Origin: Burkholderiales bacterium
GTDB taxonomy: Bacteria > Pseudomonadota > Gammaproteobacteria > Burkholderiales > Casimicrobiaceae
DNA: 62,941 bases
NCBI GenBank assembly: GCA_017989135.1
Contig: JAGNQL010000005.1
Span: 1 to 62,941 of the forward strand
Direction: 5' to 3'
Shown piece after piece: positions 1-8,144 of the stretch. Position numbers and translations under genes: made by a program. Position 1 is the stretch's first letter, and every line of letters begins with the position of its first letter. A model generated the notes under the pieces. That model had not been told where the DNA came from. It worked only from the letters and a program-made list of their open reading frames with translations, and made no database searches.

Positions 1-1098
1 GATCACGAGCAAGCCAAACGCAGCGCGATGCGCCAGCACGGCGTTTTCTATGCCGTTGGTGTCGTCCTCTCCTTCCTCGCGCTCGCGGGTGTTTTGCTTG
101 CGCTCAAGAGCGCCGGAAGCGCCATTCGCTGGGGCTTCCAGTTGCAAAACCCCGGTGTGGTGTCGGTGTTGGCGATCATCTTTTTCTTGATTGGCTTGAA
201 TTTGATGGGCGCGTTTGAGGTAGGCCAACTTGCGCCGTCGTCGCTGTTGTCGATGCAGGCGAAACATCCGGGCGTGGACGCGTTTTTCTCGGGCGTGTTG
301 GCGGTGATTGCCGCGAGCCCGTGCACCGCGCCGTTCATGGGCGCAGCGCTGGGGTTTGCGCTTACGCAAAGCGCCGTGGCTGCGCTCTCGGTGTTTGCGG
401 CGTTGGGCGTTGGCATGGCTTTGCCTTACGTTTTGTTGGCGTGGTTTCCAAAGTGGCTCGACAAGCTGCCGCGACCGGGTCAGTGGATGGTGACGTTTAA
501 GCAATTGCTCGCGTTTCCGATGTTCGCGACGGTCGCGTGGTTGGTTTGGGTGGTCGCGATTCAAACCGGTGCGGATGGTGCTGCGATTGTGCTGCTTGGC
601 CTAGTGGGCTTGGCGTTTGGCGCTTGGTTGATCGGCTCGCAAAAAGCCGGGGCGCGCTGGTCTGGCGCGGCGGTGGTGCTGGCGGCTGCGGTATTGGCGT
701 GGCCGAGTGCGGACGCGTCGCAAGCGGCGTCGTCCGGGGCGGTGAGGTCGGGCGGCGTGACGTGGCAAGCATGGGACGCGGCTACCGTGGACAAACTCAC
801 GGCTGAAGGCAAACCGGTATTTGTCGACTTCACGGCGGCGTGGTGCGTAAGCTGTCAGGTGAACAAACGCACGGTGTTGACGCGCAGCGAAATCGAGCAG
901 TTGTTCGCCACGAAGAAAGTCACCTTGATGCGTGCCGATTGGACCAACCGTGACGAGCGCATCACCCAAGCGCTTGCTGCGATGAATCGCTCCGGCGTCC
1001 CGGTCTATGTGCTTCACGCACCGGGCAAAGCGCCGCAGCTCTTGCCAGAAATTTTGACAACGGGTATCGTGCGTGACGCGCTTAACGCGCTTCCATAA
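1..1098 (+). CDS. dsbD: DsbD-type thiol:disulfide interchange protein (5' partial)
   Basis: This is the C-terminal part of a membrane reductase that carries electrons from cytoplasmic thioredoxin to periplasmic thioredoxin-fold proteins. The reading frame is open from base 1, so the start lies outside the window. Several hydrophobic segments lie between about 40 and 720, including a CcdA-like PCTAPFMG segment near 320. A C-terminal thioredoxin domain follows, with its CVSC active site at 844-855. The periplasmic N-terminal domain of classical DsbD is not visible. Next to the Sox genes it could reduce a SoxW-like protein such as the one at 10610; that partnership is inferred from position only. 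Confidence 0.88.
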   Translation, partial: DHEQAKRSAMRQHGVFYAVGVVLSFLALAGVLLALKSAGSAIRWGFQLQNPGVVSVLAIIFFLIGLNLMGAFEVGQLAPSSLLSMQAKHPGVDAFFSGVLAVIAASPCTAPFMGAALGFALTQSAVAALSVFAALGVGMALPYVLLAWFPKWLDKLPRPGQWMVTFKQLLAFPMFATVAWLVWVVAIQTGADGAAIVLLGLVGLAFGAWLIGSQKAGARWSGAAVVLAAAVLAWPSADASQAASSGAVRSGGVTWQAWDAATVDKLTAEGKPVFVDFTAAWCVSCQVNKRTVLTRSEIEQLFATKKVTLMRADWTNRDERITQALAAMNRSGVPVYVLHAPGKAPQLLPEILTTGIVRDALNALP

Positions 1099-1109
1099 AA
1101 CGAGTGTTT

Positions 1110-1177
1110 GTAAGAAGCGGCGGAAGCCGCGAATGGCGCTGCGATCAACTTGCAATCGCGGCTTCCGCCGCTCCTAC
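1110..1177. repeat. REP doublet (REPIN-like) between dsbD and redoxin gene
   Basis: Two copies of a GC-rich palindromic unit face each other. The arms 1116-1132 and 1156-1172 are perfectly complementary over 17 bp, with a 23-nt loop. The outer flanks are GTAAGAAGCGG on the left and CCGCTCCTAC on the right. The unit resembles the GTAGGAGCGG-type REP sequences known from pseudomonads and xanthomonads. It may act as a transcript-stabilising hairpin between the two genes. Confidence 0.8.
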
Positions 1178-1207
1178 TGGTTTGTTCTTTTTTCTTCTGG
1201 AGTCCAC

Positions 1208-1807
1208 ATGATCCGCAAACTTGCCACCTTAGTTTTTGCCACGGCTGCGCTTACCGCCCACGCCGCAATCGTCGGCCAATCGGCGCCCAATTTCACACTT
1301 ACGGACGTATCCGGAAAGAGCGTCAGTCTTGCCGATTTCAAGGGCAAGCACGTGGTGCTCGAATGGACCAACCCCGGTTGCCCGTTCGTGCAGAAGCACT
1401 ACACCACCGACAACATGCAGTCGCTGCAGCGGGACGCTAAGGCCAAAGGCGTGGTGTGGCTCGCGATCAACAGCACGGAGCCGAAGCATCAGGATTACCT
1501 CGCGCCTGCCAAGCTCGCCACCAAAATGAACACTGAATGGAAGGCCGCAGCGTCGGATATTCTGATGGACGAATCGGGAAAGGTTGGCATGGCGTATGGC
1601 GCGAAGACGACGCCACACATGTACTTGATTGATCCCGCCGGAAAACTTGTTTATGCAGGCGGGATCGACGACAAACGCAGCGCCAACCCGGCGGACGTGA
1701 AGGTCGCGAAGAACTACGTTCGCGCAGCGTTGGATGACGCACTGGCGGGCAAGCCGATAGCCGTGGCGACGTCCACGCCGTACGGATGTAGCGTGAAATA
1801 TCCGTAA
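1208..1807 (+). CDS. Exported redoxin-family (thioredoxin-fold) protein
   Basis: The 199-residue protein starts with a clear signal peptide ending in LTAHA, followed by a peroxiredoxin/TlpA-like fold. The motif NPGCPFVQKHY holds a single cysteine in place of the CXXC of thioredoxins, so peroxiredoxin-like or sulfur-trafficking chemistry is possible. A further cysteine sits near the C-terminus (TPYGCSVKYP). The ATG at 1208 follows TCTGGAG and directly opens the signal peptide; in-frame codons further upstream run through the REP hairpin and are unlikely. It lies between dsbD and the sox regulator, which fits a periplasmic thiol role, but the exact reaction is unknown. Confidence 0.85.
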   Translation: MIRKLATLVFATAALTAHAAIVGQSAPNFTLTDVSGKSVSLADFKGKHVVLEWTNPGCPFVQKHYTTDNMQSLQRDAKAKGVVWLAINSTEPKHQDYLAPAKLATKMNTEWKAAASDILMDESGKVGMAYGAKTTPHMYLIDPAGKLVYAGGIDDKRSANPADVKVAKNYVRAALDDALAGKPIAVATSTPYGCSVKYP

Positions 1808-1937
1808 CAGCTTTTCGCTGAAAATGGCCATGAAGCACCGCCTGGCGGTGCTTTTTTTATTCTTCAAGCAATAGTCGACTTCATACATAATTGGCCTTTA
1901 ACGACCGCCAGGCTGTCGTTCTGCGCTAAAAGCTGAT
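1806..1937. repeat. Dyad element copy A (GTCGAC-centred, AGCTTTT ends)
   Basis: This is one of four related intergenic elements in the window. The centre GTCGAC is at 1874-1879. The right half runs exactly 58 bp to GCTGAT and contains ACGACCGCCAGGCTGTCGT. The left half begins AACAGCTTTT, overlaps the redoxin stop codon, and is 10 bp longer than in the other copies because its hairpin has become a terminator-like stem. Confidence 0.75.
1834..1858 (+). terminator. Rho-independent terminator after the redoxin gene
   Basis: The stem AGCACCGC (1834-1841) pairs with GCGGTGCT (1845-1852) around a 3-nt loop and runs straight into seven Ts. It lies inside the left arm of dyad element A, so the mobile-looking repeat appears to supply the terminator. 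Confidence 0.9.
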
Positions 1938-2019
1938 CGTCGAACAATGCGAACCTGCGCGGCGAAATGACCAAGAAGCCTTCGCCAGCTTATTCACGAG
2001 CTTAAGGGGAAACCCTTAT

Positions 2020-2046
2020 TTGCAAATATGCGTGTATGCGCATAAT
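2020..2046 (+). promoter_or_regulatory. Operator-like dyad and weak promoter ahead of the sox regulator
   Basis: TATGCG (2027-2032) and CGCATA (2039-2044) form a 6-6-6 inverted repeat, the layout of ArsR/SmtB operators. It overlaps a possible promoter with TTGCAA at 2020 and CATAAT at 2041 (15-bp spacer, shorter than ideal). A repressor bound here would block transcription of its own gene and the sox genes behind it. Confidence 0.6.
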
Positions 2047-2073
2047 TCGCTCCTCGTAAGGAGGAGCAACAAA

Positions 2074-2493
2074 GTGGAAGAACTCAGCCCGGTGTTCGAC
2101 AAGGTAGCGCGATACTTTTCGCTGCTGTCGGATGCCTCTCGCCTCAAGGTTATTCACGCGATCTGCAACACGGAAACGAGCGTGAACGACGTGGTGAACA
2201 CCACCGGCCTCTCGCAGAGCACTGTCTCGCGTCACCTATCAAATTTACATCTTGCGGGCGTCGCCTCACGGCGCAAAGCGGGTGCCCAAGCGCTCTACAC
2301 GATTAGCGACCGCACACTCACGGAAATCTGCCGCACCGCTTGCGTGAGCCTAGTCTCTCGCGAAATGGAGCGCGAAGAAATCGACGCGCTCAAACGCAGC
2401 GCCGCCCAATTTATGACCGCCGAACACGCCGAGGCTGCCGCCCCGAGCTACGCGGCATTCACTGCAACCTTGGACACCGCGACCCAACGATGA
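2074..2493 (+). CDS. ArsR-family winged-helix regulator, probable sox repressor
   Basis: The 139-residue protein has the ArsR/SmtB winged helix: ASRLKVIHAICNTE leads into the recognition region LSQSTVSRHLSNLHLAG and the wing RRKAGAQALYTI. The GTG at 2074 is chosen because a strong Shine-Dalgarno AAGGAGGA sits at 2058-2065, eight bases upstream. Three cysteines are visible, one after the first helix and two in the last (EICRTAC). Their spacing differs from the BigR/SqrR pair, so persulfide sensing is plausible but unproven. The stop overlaps the soxC start (ATGA), which implies co-expression with the sox operon. Confidence 0.85.
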   Translation: MEELSPVFDKVARYFSLLSDASRLKVIHAICNTETSVNDVVNTTGLSQSTVSRHLSNLHLAGVASRRKAGAQALYTISDRTLTEICRTACVSLVSREMEREEIDALKRSAAQFMTAEHAEAAAPSYAAFTATLDTATQR

Positions 2494-3830
2494 GCGACAA
2501 ACTATCCACCCGCCTCGGCCGCCTTCAGAAAGCCCCCGAGTTTTTCCTGACGCGTGACGCGATGGCGCTGCCACACGACGATCGCCGCAGTTTCCTGCGC
2601 AAAGCCTTCCTCGCCGCTGGCGGCGCAGCAGGCGCGTTGGCGCTGCCCACGGCGTTTGCTCAAGACGGCGATCCCGCCATTCTGAATTTGCCTGCGCACA
2701 CCAAAGGCCTCGGCCAACCGGTCGCAGCGCGTCCGTACGGCTTGCCGTCCAAGTACGAAGAAAACCTGCAACGGCGCGAATCGCCCGGACTGACGCGCGT
2801 CGGCGCGGCGAGCGTGAGCTTCGCGCCGCTGCAAGGCTTTTTCGGAATCATCACGCCGAGCGGTCTACATTTCGAGCGCCACCACCAAGGCTGGTGGGAC
2901 ATTGACCCATCGCAGCATCGCTTCATGATCAACGGCCTCGTGAAACAGCCGAAGGTCTACACGATGGACGACCTGATGCGTATGCCGTCGATTTCGCGCA
3001 TGCACTTCATCGAATGCGGTGCGAACACGGGTATGGAATGGGGCAACGTCGCAGTACCGACGGTGCAATACACCCACGGCATGCTCTCCTGCTGCGAGTT
3101 CACGGGCGTGCCGCTGAAATGGCTGCTCGACGACTGCGGCATCGACATGAAGAAAGCGAAGTTCGTCCTGGCCGAGGGCGCGGATGGCAGCAGCATGACG
3201 CGCACCGTTAATCTCGCGAACGCGCTCGACGACGTAATGGTCGCCTACGGCATGAACGGTGAAATGTTGCGTCCGGAAAATGGCTACCCGCTGCGCCTCG
3301 TCGTGCCCGGCGTACAGGGCGTGTCGTGGGTGAAATACCTGCGCCGCATCGAAGTCGGCGACCAGCCATACGGCGCGAAAGACGAATCGCTGCATTACGT
3401 GGATCTGATGCCCGATGGTCAGCATCGGCAATACACGAGCATTCAAGAAGTGAAGAGCGTCATCACATCGCCGTCCGGCGGTCAGGTGTTGCTCGACAAA
3501 GGCTTCTTCAATGTCACGGGCATCGCCTGGAGCGGTCGCGGCAAGATTAAAAAGGTGGACGTGTCGACCGACGGTGGAAAAAACTGGAAAGTTGCACGCT
3601 TAGAAACGCCGATCCTCGACAAGTGCCTTACGCGCTTCAACATTGATTGGACGTGGGACGGCGGCGACGCGATTCTGATGTCACGCGCCACGGACTCGAC
3701 CGGCCAAGTGCAGGCGTCCATGACCGAAATGCGCCAAGTGCGCGGCACACGGTCGATTTATCACAACAACGCAATTCAAAGCTGGCTCGTCTCGGCTAAC
3801 GGGGAGGTCAGCAATGTTCAGGTCGGCTAA
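2490..3830 (+). CDS. soxC: SoxC, molybdopterin subunit of sulfane dehydrogenase SoxCD
   Basis: This 446-residue protein is the molybdenum cofactor subunit of the periplasmic SoxCD complex, which oxidises the sulfane sulfur held on SoxYZ. A twin-arginine signal (DRRSFLRKAFLAAGG) sits near residue 30, as expected for a folded cofactor protein. The cofactor-ligand cysteine is in IECGANTGMEWG near residue 176. The C-terminal part (from about residue 320) matches the dimerisation domain of the sulfite oxidase family. The ATG at 2490 overlaps the stop of the ArsR gene. Presence of soxCD implies complete oxidation without sulfur globules. Confidence 0.95.
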   Translation: MSDKLSTRLGRLQKAPEFFLTRDAMALPHDDRRSFLRKAFLAAGGAAGALALPTAFAQDGDPAILNLPAHTKGLGQPVAARPYGLPSKYEENLQRRESPGLTRVGAASVSFAPLQGFFGIITPSGLHFERHHQGWWDIDPSQHRFMINGLVKQPKVYTMDDLMRMPSISRMHFIECGANTGMEWGNVAVPTVQYTHGMLSCCEFTGVPLKWLLDDCGIDMKKAKFVLAEGADGSSMTRTVNLANALDDVMVAYGMNGEMLRPENGYPLRLVVPGVQGVSWVKYLRRIEVGDQPYGAKDESLHYVDLMPDGQHRQYTSIQEVKSVITSPSGGQVLLDKGFFNVTGIAWSGRGKIKKVDVSTDGGKNWKVARLETPILDKCLTRFNIDWTWDGGDAILMSRATDSTGQVQASMTEMRQVRGTRSIYHNNAIQSWLVSANGEVSNVQVG

Positions 3831-4905
3831 CACGCGCACTCGTGCCGCTCTATCTGCGTTAACAGCGATGGCGCTTTTTACCTCTGGCCTCAGTGTGCCG
3901 CTCGGTGCCGCCTCGCTGGGCCGTCCCGCCACACCTGCTGAAATCAAAGCGTGGGACATAGACGTCCGCCCTGATTTCGTGGGTTTGCCTCCGGGCGCGG
4001 GTACTGTCGCTCGTGGCCAAGAGGTGTGGGAGAGCAAATGCGAAAACTGCCACGGCGCGTTCGGTGAATCCAACGAAGTGTTCACGCCTATCGTCGGCCA
4101 CACCACGAAAGAAGATATCAAGACCGGTCGCGTGGCGGCTCTGCGCAGCGACACCGTTCCGCAGCGCACCACGATGATGAAGCTCTCCGAGCTTTCTGTG
4201 CTGTGGGACTACATCAACCGCGCTATGCCTTGGAATGCCCCGAAGAGCTTGTCGACCGATGAAGTCTACTCGGTGGTTTCGTACATCCTCAACATGGCAG
4301 GCGTCGTGCCGTCGGACTACGTGTTGTCGGAAAAAAACATGCAAGCCACGCAGAACATGTTGCCAAACCGCAACGGCAAATCGCGTGATCATGGCATGTG
4401 GGAGTTGGGCAGTAAGCCCGACGTTCAAGGCTCGACCTGCATGACCAACTGCACGCCGAAAGTGACGATCACCAGCGCGCTACCGGCGTTTGCCCGAAAT
4501 GCACACGGCGATATTGCCGCGCAGAATCGCATACTCGGCGGACTTCGTGGCGCCGACACCTTAAACCCTGCGCCGACCCAGTTCGTCTCGGCCGCCGACC
4601 GCGCCAAGCAGAGCAAAGCCGCGGCGGCGCCCGCAGTCGCGATGAGCGACCCTGCCAAACTTGCGCAGCAGCATGCTTGTCTCGCCTGTCATGGTGTGGG
4701 TAACAAGATCGTTGGGCCTGCCTTCACGGACGTCCACAAGAAATACGCTACGCAAAAGGCCGCAGCCGCGAAGCTCTTGACCGTACGCATCAAGTCTGGC
4801 GGTGCCGGCGCGTGGGGCTCAATCCCAATGCCAGCCCAAGACCATGTTCCGGATGCCGACATTCAGGCCATCGCTGAATGGATCGCCGCAGGAAAATTTC
4901 AGTAA
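3814..4905 (+). CDS. soxD: SoxD, dihaem cytochrome c subunit of SoxCD
   Basis: The 363-residue protein accepts electrons from SoxC. A signal peptide covers about the first 32 residues. Two c-type haem sites are visible, CENCH at residues 76-80 and CLACH at about 289-293, so the protein has the dihaem form. It overlaps the soxC 3' end by 17 nt and has GGGGAGG just upstream of its ATG, indicating translational coupling with its partner subunit. Confidence 0.95.
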   Translation: MFRSANTRTRAALSALTAMALFTSGLSVPLGAASLGRPATPAEIKAWDIDVRPDFVGLPPGAGTVARGQEVWESKCENCHGAFGESNEVFTPIVGHTTKEDIKTGRVAALRSDTVPQRTTMMKLSELSVLWDYINRAMPWNAPKSLSTDEVYSVVSYILNMAGVVPSDYVLSEKNMQATQNMLPNRNGKSRDHGMWELGSKPDVQGSTCMTNCTPKVTITSALPAFARNAHGDIAAQNRILGGLRGADTLNPAPTQFVSAADRAKQSKAAAAPAVAMSDPAKLAQQHACLACHGVGNKIVGPAFTDVHKKYATQKAAAAKLLTVRIKSGGAGAWGSIPMPAQDHVPDADIQAIAEWIAAGKFQ

Positions 4906-5000
4906 TTTCACGCAATTTTTCAACGCAGGGTAAACCGAAGTACTCCGCTCTGCGCTGAACCATAAAATGACCCCATTCACATCATCCCGGAGGTAGTTCC

Positions 5001-5474
5001 ATGAATCAGATTAACGATGGCCGTAGAGCCGCAATCAAAACCGGCGGTTCGTTCGCCGTTATCGCCGCTGCGGTAAGCGCTGGCGTACTCCCTATGAGCG
5101 CGTTTGCTCAGTACAACAAGGGCGCGTTTGATGCCAAATCACTCAACGACGTGATCAAAGCGCTTGGCGGCGCCGGCGTCGAAAAGTCGAGCGACATCGC
5201 CATCACCGCGCCAGACATCGCCGAGAACGGTGCTGTCGTTCCAATTGCCGTGGCGAGCAAAATTGCCAACACCCAATCGATCGCGATTCTCGTCGAGAAA
5301 AACCCATCGGCGCTGACCGCCCAGTTCGACATCCTGCCGGGCACTGAAGCCAACGTGGGTACGCGCGTAAAAATGGGCCAAAGCTCAAACGTACACGCCG
5401 TGGTCAAGGCGGGCGGCAAGTTCTACGTCGCCACGAAAGAAGTCAAGGTCACCCTCGGCGGCTGCGGCGGCTAA
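5001..5474 (+). CDS. soxY: SoxY, sulfur-carrier subunit
   Basis: The 157-residue protein covalently carries the sulfur substrate through the Sox cycle. It starts with a Tat-type signal (GRRAAIKTGGSFAVI) and ends with the diagnostic GGCGG swinging arm, whose cysteine binds the substrate. A strong GGAGG lies seven bases ahead of the ATG. SoxZ lacks its own signal and must be co-exported with SoxY, so the 158-nt gap to soxZ is unusually wide for a tight heterodimer pair. Confidence 0.95.
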   Translation: MNQINDGRRAAIKTGGSFAVIAAAVSAGVLPMSAFAQYNKGAFDAKSLNDVIKALGGAGVEKSSDIAITAPDIAENGAVVPIAVASKIANTQSIAILVEKNPSALTAQFDILPGTEANVGTRVKMGQSSNVHAVVKAGGKFYVATKEVKVTLGGCGG

Positions 5475-5476
5475 CT

Positions 5477-5578
5477 CGAAGCGGCTGCAAGACCGGGATG
5501 CTTCGTCAGTGATCCGCTTGTGTGCACGAGCACACGGCGCGAATCGCTTCCTCGCCTGCCGGTCTTTCGCGCGCTTCG
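5477..5578 (+). other. Structured intercistronic region between soxY and soxZ
   Basis: Arms 5477-5496 and 5559-5578 are complementary at about 17 of 20 positions. Inside them a second hairpin pairs GTGTGC (5520-5525) with GCACAC (5530-5535) around ACGA. There is no T-run after the outer stem, so it is not an obvious terminator. It may stabilise or process the soxY end of the message. No protein-coding signal was seen here. Confidence 0.55.
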
Positions 5579-5632
5579 ATAGATTCACAAATTTTTTTTG
5601 CTCGACGACATTCGTCGAAATAGGAGAGAGAC

Positions 5633-5947
5633 ATGGCAGATCCGATGCGCATTCGCGCACAACTCAAAGACGGTGGCATTACTGAAGTTCGCGTCCTGAT
5701 GGCGCACGTGATGGAAACTGGTCAGCGCAAAGACAGCGCTGGCAAAGTAATTCCAGCGTTGCACATCCAAAACGTGACCGCAACATGGAACGGAAAAACT
5801 GTGCTCTCCGCGCAGTTCGGCCCCGCAGTGTCGCAAAACCCTGTGATGAACTTCAGCTTCAAGGGCGGCGCTAAAGGCGACAAAGTGGTCGTGAGCTGGA
5901 CGGACACCGCTGGCGACAAACGCAGCGACGAAGCAACGATTTCGTAA
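5633..5947 (+). CDS. soxZ: SoxZ, partner subunit of SoxY
   Basis: The 104-residue protein forms the SoxYZ heterodimer. It has no signal peptide and keeps the family start (MADPMRIRAQLKDGG) and the two-sheet pattern ending SWTDTAGDKRSDEATIS. The family length is about 100-110 residues, so it is complete. AGGAGAG precedes the ATG. It follows soxY after the structured gap and precedes soxA by about 95 nt. Confidence 0.95.
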   Translation: MADPMRIRAQLKDGGITEVRVLMAHVMETGQRKDSAGKVIPALHIQNVTATWNGKTVLSAQFGPAVSQNPVMNFSFKGGAKGDKVVVSWTDTAGDKRSDEATIS

Positions 5948-6041
5948 GCGTTACGCTTAGCGTGGGCGGGCGGTGCTCGCCCTCAATAAGCAACGCGCGT
6001 TTCGGTGGGGATCGAGGGAACGCAATCAAGGAGGATGGGGC

Positions 6042-6851
6042 ATGAAAAAGTTAATCGTCACAGCACTGGCGGCGGTGTTCGCCGTGTCGTCGTTACCGCT
6101 GACCGCGCAAGACGCGCAAAAAGAAATTGAGCGCTATCGCCAGCTTCTAGCCGACGGCAATCCGGCCGAGCTTTTGGAGATGCGCGGCGAAGCTCTGTGG
6201 AAGCAGAAGCGCGGCCCCAAAAACGCCACGATGGAAGCCTGTGATTTGGGCCTGGGCGCGGGCAAGGTTGCGGGCGTGAATGCCGTGCTGCCGCGCTACT
6301 TCACCGACGTTGATCGCGTCATGGATCTCGAATCGCGCATCGTGCATTGTGAAATCACGCTGCAAGGCTTTACGATGGCGGAGCTAACCAAGCGTCCGCA
6401 TTCGCTCGCGCAAAGCGAACGTCAAACCGATCACGAAGCGCTGACAGCGTACGTGGTGGGTCAATCGCGCGGTGCGAAAGTGAACGTACCGCAAACGCAC
6501 GTCAAAGAGCAAGAGTCCTTCCTGCGCGGCGAAAAAATGTTCTTCTTCAAGGGCGGGCCGTACGACTTCGCTTGCGCGACGTGTCACGGCGTGGACGGCC
6601 AGCGCATTCGCTTGCAAGACCTGCCCAATTTTCAAAAGGCCGACAACGCCCAGCGCGCTTTCACCACGTGGCCCGCGTATCGCGTAAGCCAAGGCGCGAT
6701 GCGCACGATGCAGTGGCGCTTACTCGACTGCTTCCGCCAACAGCGCTTGCCCGAGTTGGAATTTCTGTCACCCGCGTCGATTGACCTGATCACCTACATG
6801 GGTGTCAAGGGCAAAGACGGCGTGATGGACGCGCCAGCGATTAAGCGTTAA
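6042..6851 (+). CDS. soxA: SoxA, L-cysteine S-thiosulfotransferase subunit (monohaem type)
   Basis: With SoxX this protein joins thiosulfate to the SoxY cysteine. The 269-residue product has a signal peptide of about 20 residues. One haem site is visible, CATCH at residues 177-181. The region of the N-terminal haem in dihaem SoxA has only lone cysteines (MEACDLG, IVHCEIT), which in monohaem SoxA form a disulfide. The catalytic persulfide cysteine is in LLDCFRQQRLPE (about residue 230). The ATG at 6042 follows GGAGGATGGGGC and opens the signal peptide. The gene adjoins soxX directly. Confidence 0.94.
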   Translation: MKKLIVTALAAVFAVSSLPLTAQDAQKEIERYRQLLADGNPAELLEMRGEALWKQKRGPKNATMEACDLGLGAGKVAGVNAVLPRYFTDVDRVMDLESRIVHCEITLQGFTMAELTKRPHSLAQSERQTDHEALTAYVVGQSRGAKVNVPQTHVKEQESFLRGEKMFFFKGGPYDFACATCHGVDGQRIRLQDLPNFQKADNAQRAFTTWPAYRVSQGAMRTMQWRLLDCFRQQRLPELEFLSPASIDLITYMGVKGKDGVMDAPAIKR

Positions 6852-6874
6852 TGGATCAGAAAAGGAAGCTCATC

Positions 6875-7537
6875 ATGAACAAGAAATCTGTGATCGGAAC
6901 CTCTCTGATTCTCACGGCGACGGCTGTGCTCGCAGGCTGTGTGGCGATGGATGCCGGCAATAAGGCCGCGCCTGTCGCTAAAGCGCCGACCGACGCTGAG
7001 ATCGTTGCGCTGCTCAAAGCGTCATTCAAGAACACGCCATCAGCCGGACACAATCGACTCGATCAAAGTCCGTTGCAGAAGGCATGTACCGAGGCCTCCC
7101 GCACCGGTAAGCCGGTTGACGATAAAGTGCGTACCGCGCTTCAAGAAGCAGCCATGGCCAGCGTGAAATATCCTGCCGACGGCAAGTACCTCGGCGATTG
7201 GAAAAAAGGCGAAGCGATCGCCCAAAACGGGCGCGGCCTTCAGTACACCGATGCCGTCGGCGCTGCCTCGGGTGGCAACTGTTACGCCTGCCACCAGATC
7301 GACAAAAAAGAAATCGCGCACGGCAACATCGGCCCCACCTTGTGGAACTACGGCAAGCTGCGCGGCGGCCCAACGCCCGAAATCACCAAATACACGTGGA
7401 CGCGCATTTGGAACACCCACGCGTACAACGCCTGCGTGAACATGCCGCGTTTTGGTGATGCTGGCATCCTGACCGAAGCGCAGATCAAAGATGTGATGGC
7501 GCTGCTGCTTGATCCTGCTTCGCCGGTGAATCAATAA
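6875..7537 (+). CDS. soxX: SoxX, monohaem cytochrome c subunit with lipobox
   Basis: The 220-residue partner of SoxA takes electrons from the thiosulfate-conjugating step. One haem motif, CYACH, is at residues 136-140. The N-terminus MNKKSVIGTSLILTATAVLA is followed by GC, giving a lipobox LAGC, so the protein is probably membrane-anchored, which would tether SoxAX. The ATG at 6875 is preferred over 6851 because AAAGGAAG lies just upstream and the shorter form gives a clean signal peptide. Downstream the operon is interrupted by repeats before soxB. Confidence 0.92.
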   Translation: MNKKSVIGTSLILTATAVLAGCVAMDAGNKAAPVAKAPTDAEIVALLKASFKNTPSAGHNRLDQSPLQKACTEASRTGKPVDDKVRTALQEAAMASVKYPADGKYLGDWKKGEAIAQNGRGLQYTDAVGAASGGNCYACHQIDKKEIAHGNIGPTLWNYGKLRGGPTPEITKYTWTRIWNTHAYNACVNMPRFGDAGILTEAQIKDVMALLLDPASPVNQ

Positions 7538-7710
7538 CCGTTGATGGGTTGAGCGATGCAACGGTTCACGCACTCTGCCGTCATCCTCGCGCCAGCGGGG
7601 ATCCAGTGCGTAAACCCCGCGAAGCGCAAAATGCCGTTCGCCCTGAGCATGTCGAAGGGTTTGATTGCATGAAGCGGTTCGTGTGCAACGGCTTCGTTTC
7701 GCCTTTCGGC

Positions 7711-7901
7711 GAGTTACTTTTTGGCATTGCCCAAAAAGTAACCAAAAAGGCTAGCCCCGAATCCCGCTTCTCCCTCCGGTGCTCGCAACGGGCGGGCGCC
7801 GCACAAATCGCCCGAGGGCGCGCAGGTATGCGCGCGGTGGGCTCATGGTGCGACGCTTGGACCGCCCGTTGCTCCGCTCCTCGGCGCAGGCTAACGGGGC
7901 G
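7711..7901 (+). repeat. Left ~190 bp inverted-repeat arm
   Basis: The arm begins GAGTTACTTTTTGGCATTG, which itself folds back on GCCCAAAAAGTAAC, and ends CTAACGGGGCG. Its reverse complement recurs at 8493-8685 with most positions conserved, including blocks around CGGGCGATTTGTGC and GAGCGGAGCAACGGGCGG. Confidence 0.85.
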
Positions 7902-7912
7902 TTTTGTTACGC

Positions 7913-8034
7913 AACAGCTTTTTGCTTCTAACGACTGCCCAGCGGTCGTTTCGGCTTGTTTTACGCGTTTGTTGACTTTTTCGATTCTGTGCGTAGAACG
8001 GCCGACCGACTGTCGTTCAAGGCCAAAAGCTATA
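7913..8034. repeat. Dyad element copy B (GTTGAC centre)
   Basis: The 122 bp run from AACAGC at 7913 to GCTATA at 8034. GTTGAC at 7971-7976 lies 58 bp from each end. Left hairpin ACGACTGCCCAGCGGTCGT, right partner GACCGACTGTCGTTC, terminal AAAAGCT at 8025-8031. It lies just inside the left 190 bp arm. Confidence 0.8.
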
Positions 8035-8144
8035 AGTAGCTCGGATGCTCGTCATCTGGGTTCTCGTGCTGCGTATTCCGCCGAGATCAAGTCAGACGTT
8101 GTCGCGTTGAGGAACCTGGATGCAAGCATCTTGGCTGCGGAAAA

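Noticed and set aside
5973..6041. Longer start of soxA
   Set aside because: It would place 23 charged residues before the signal peptide; the ATG at 6042 has a good Shine-Dalgarno.
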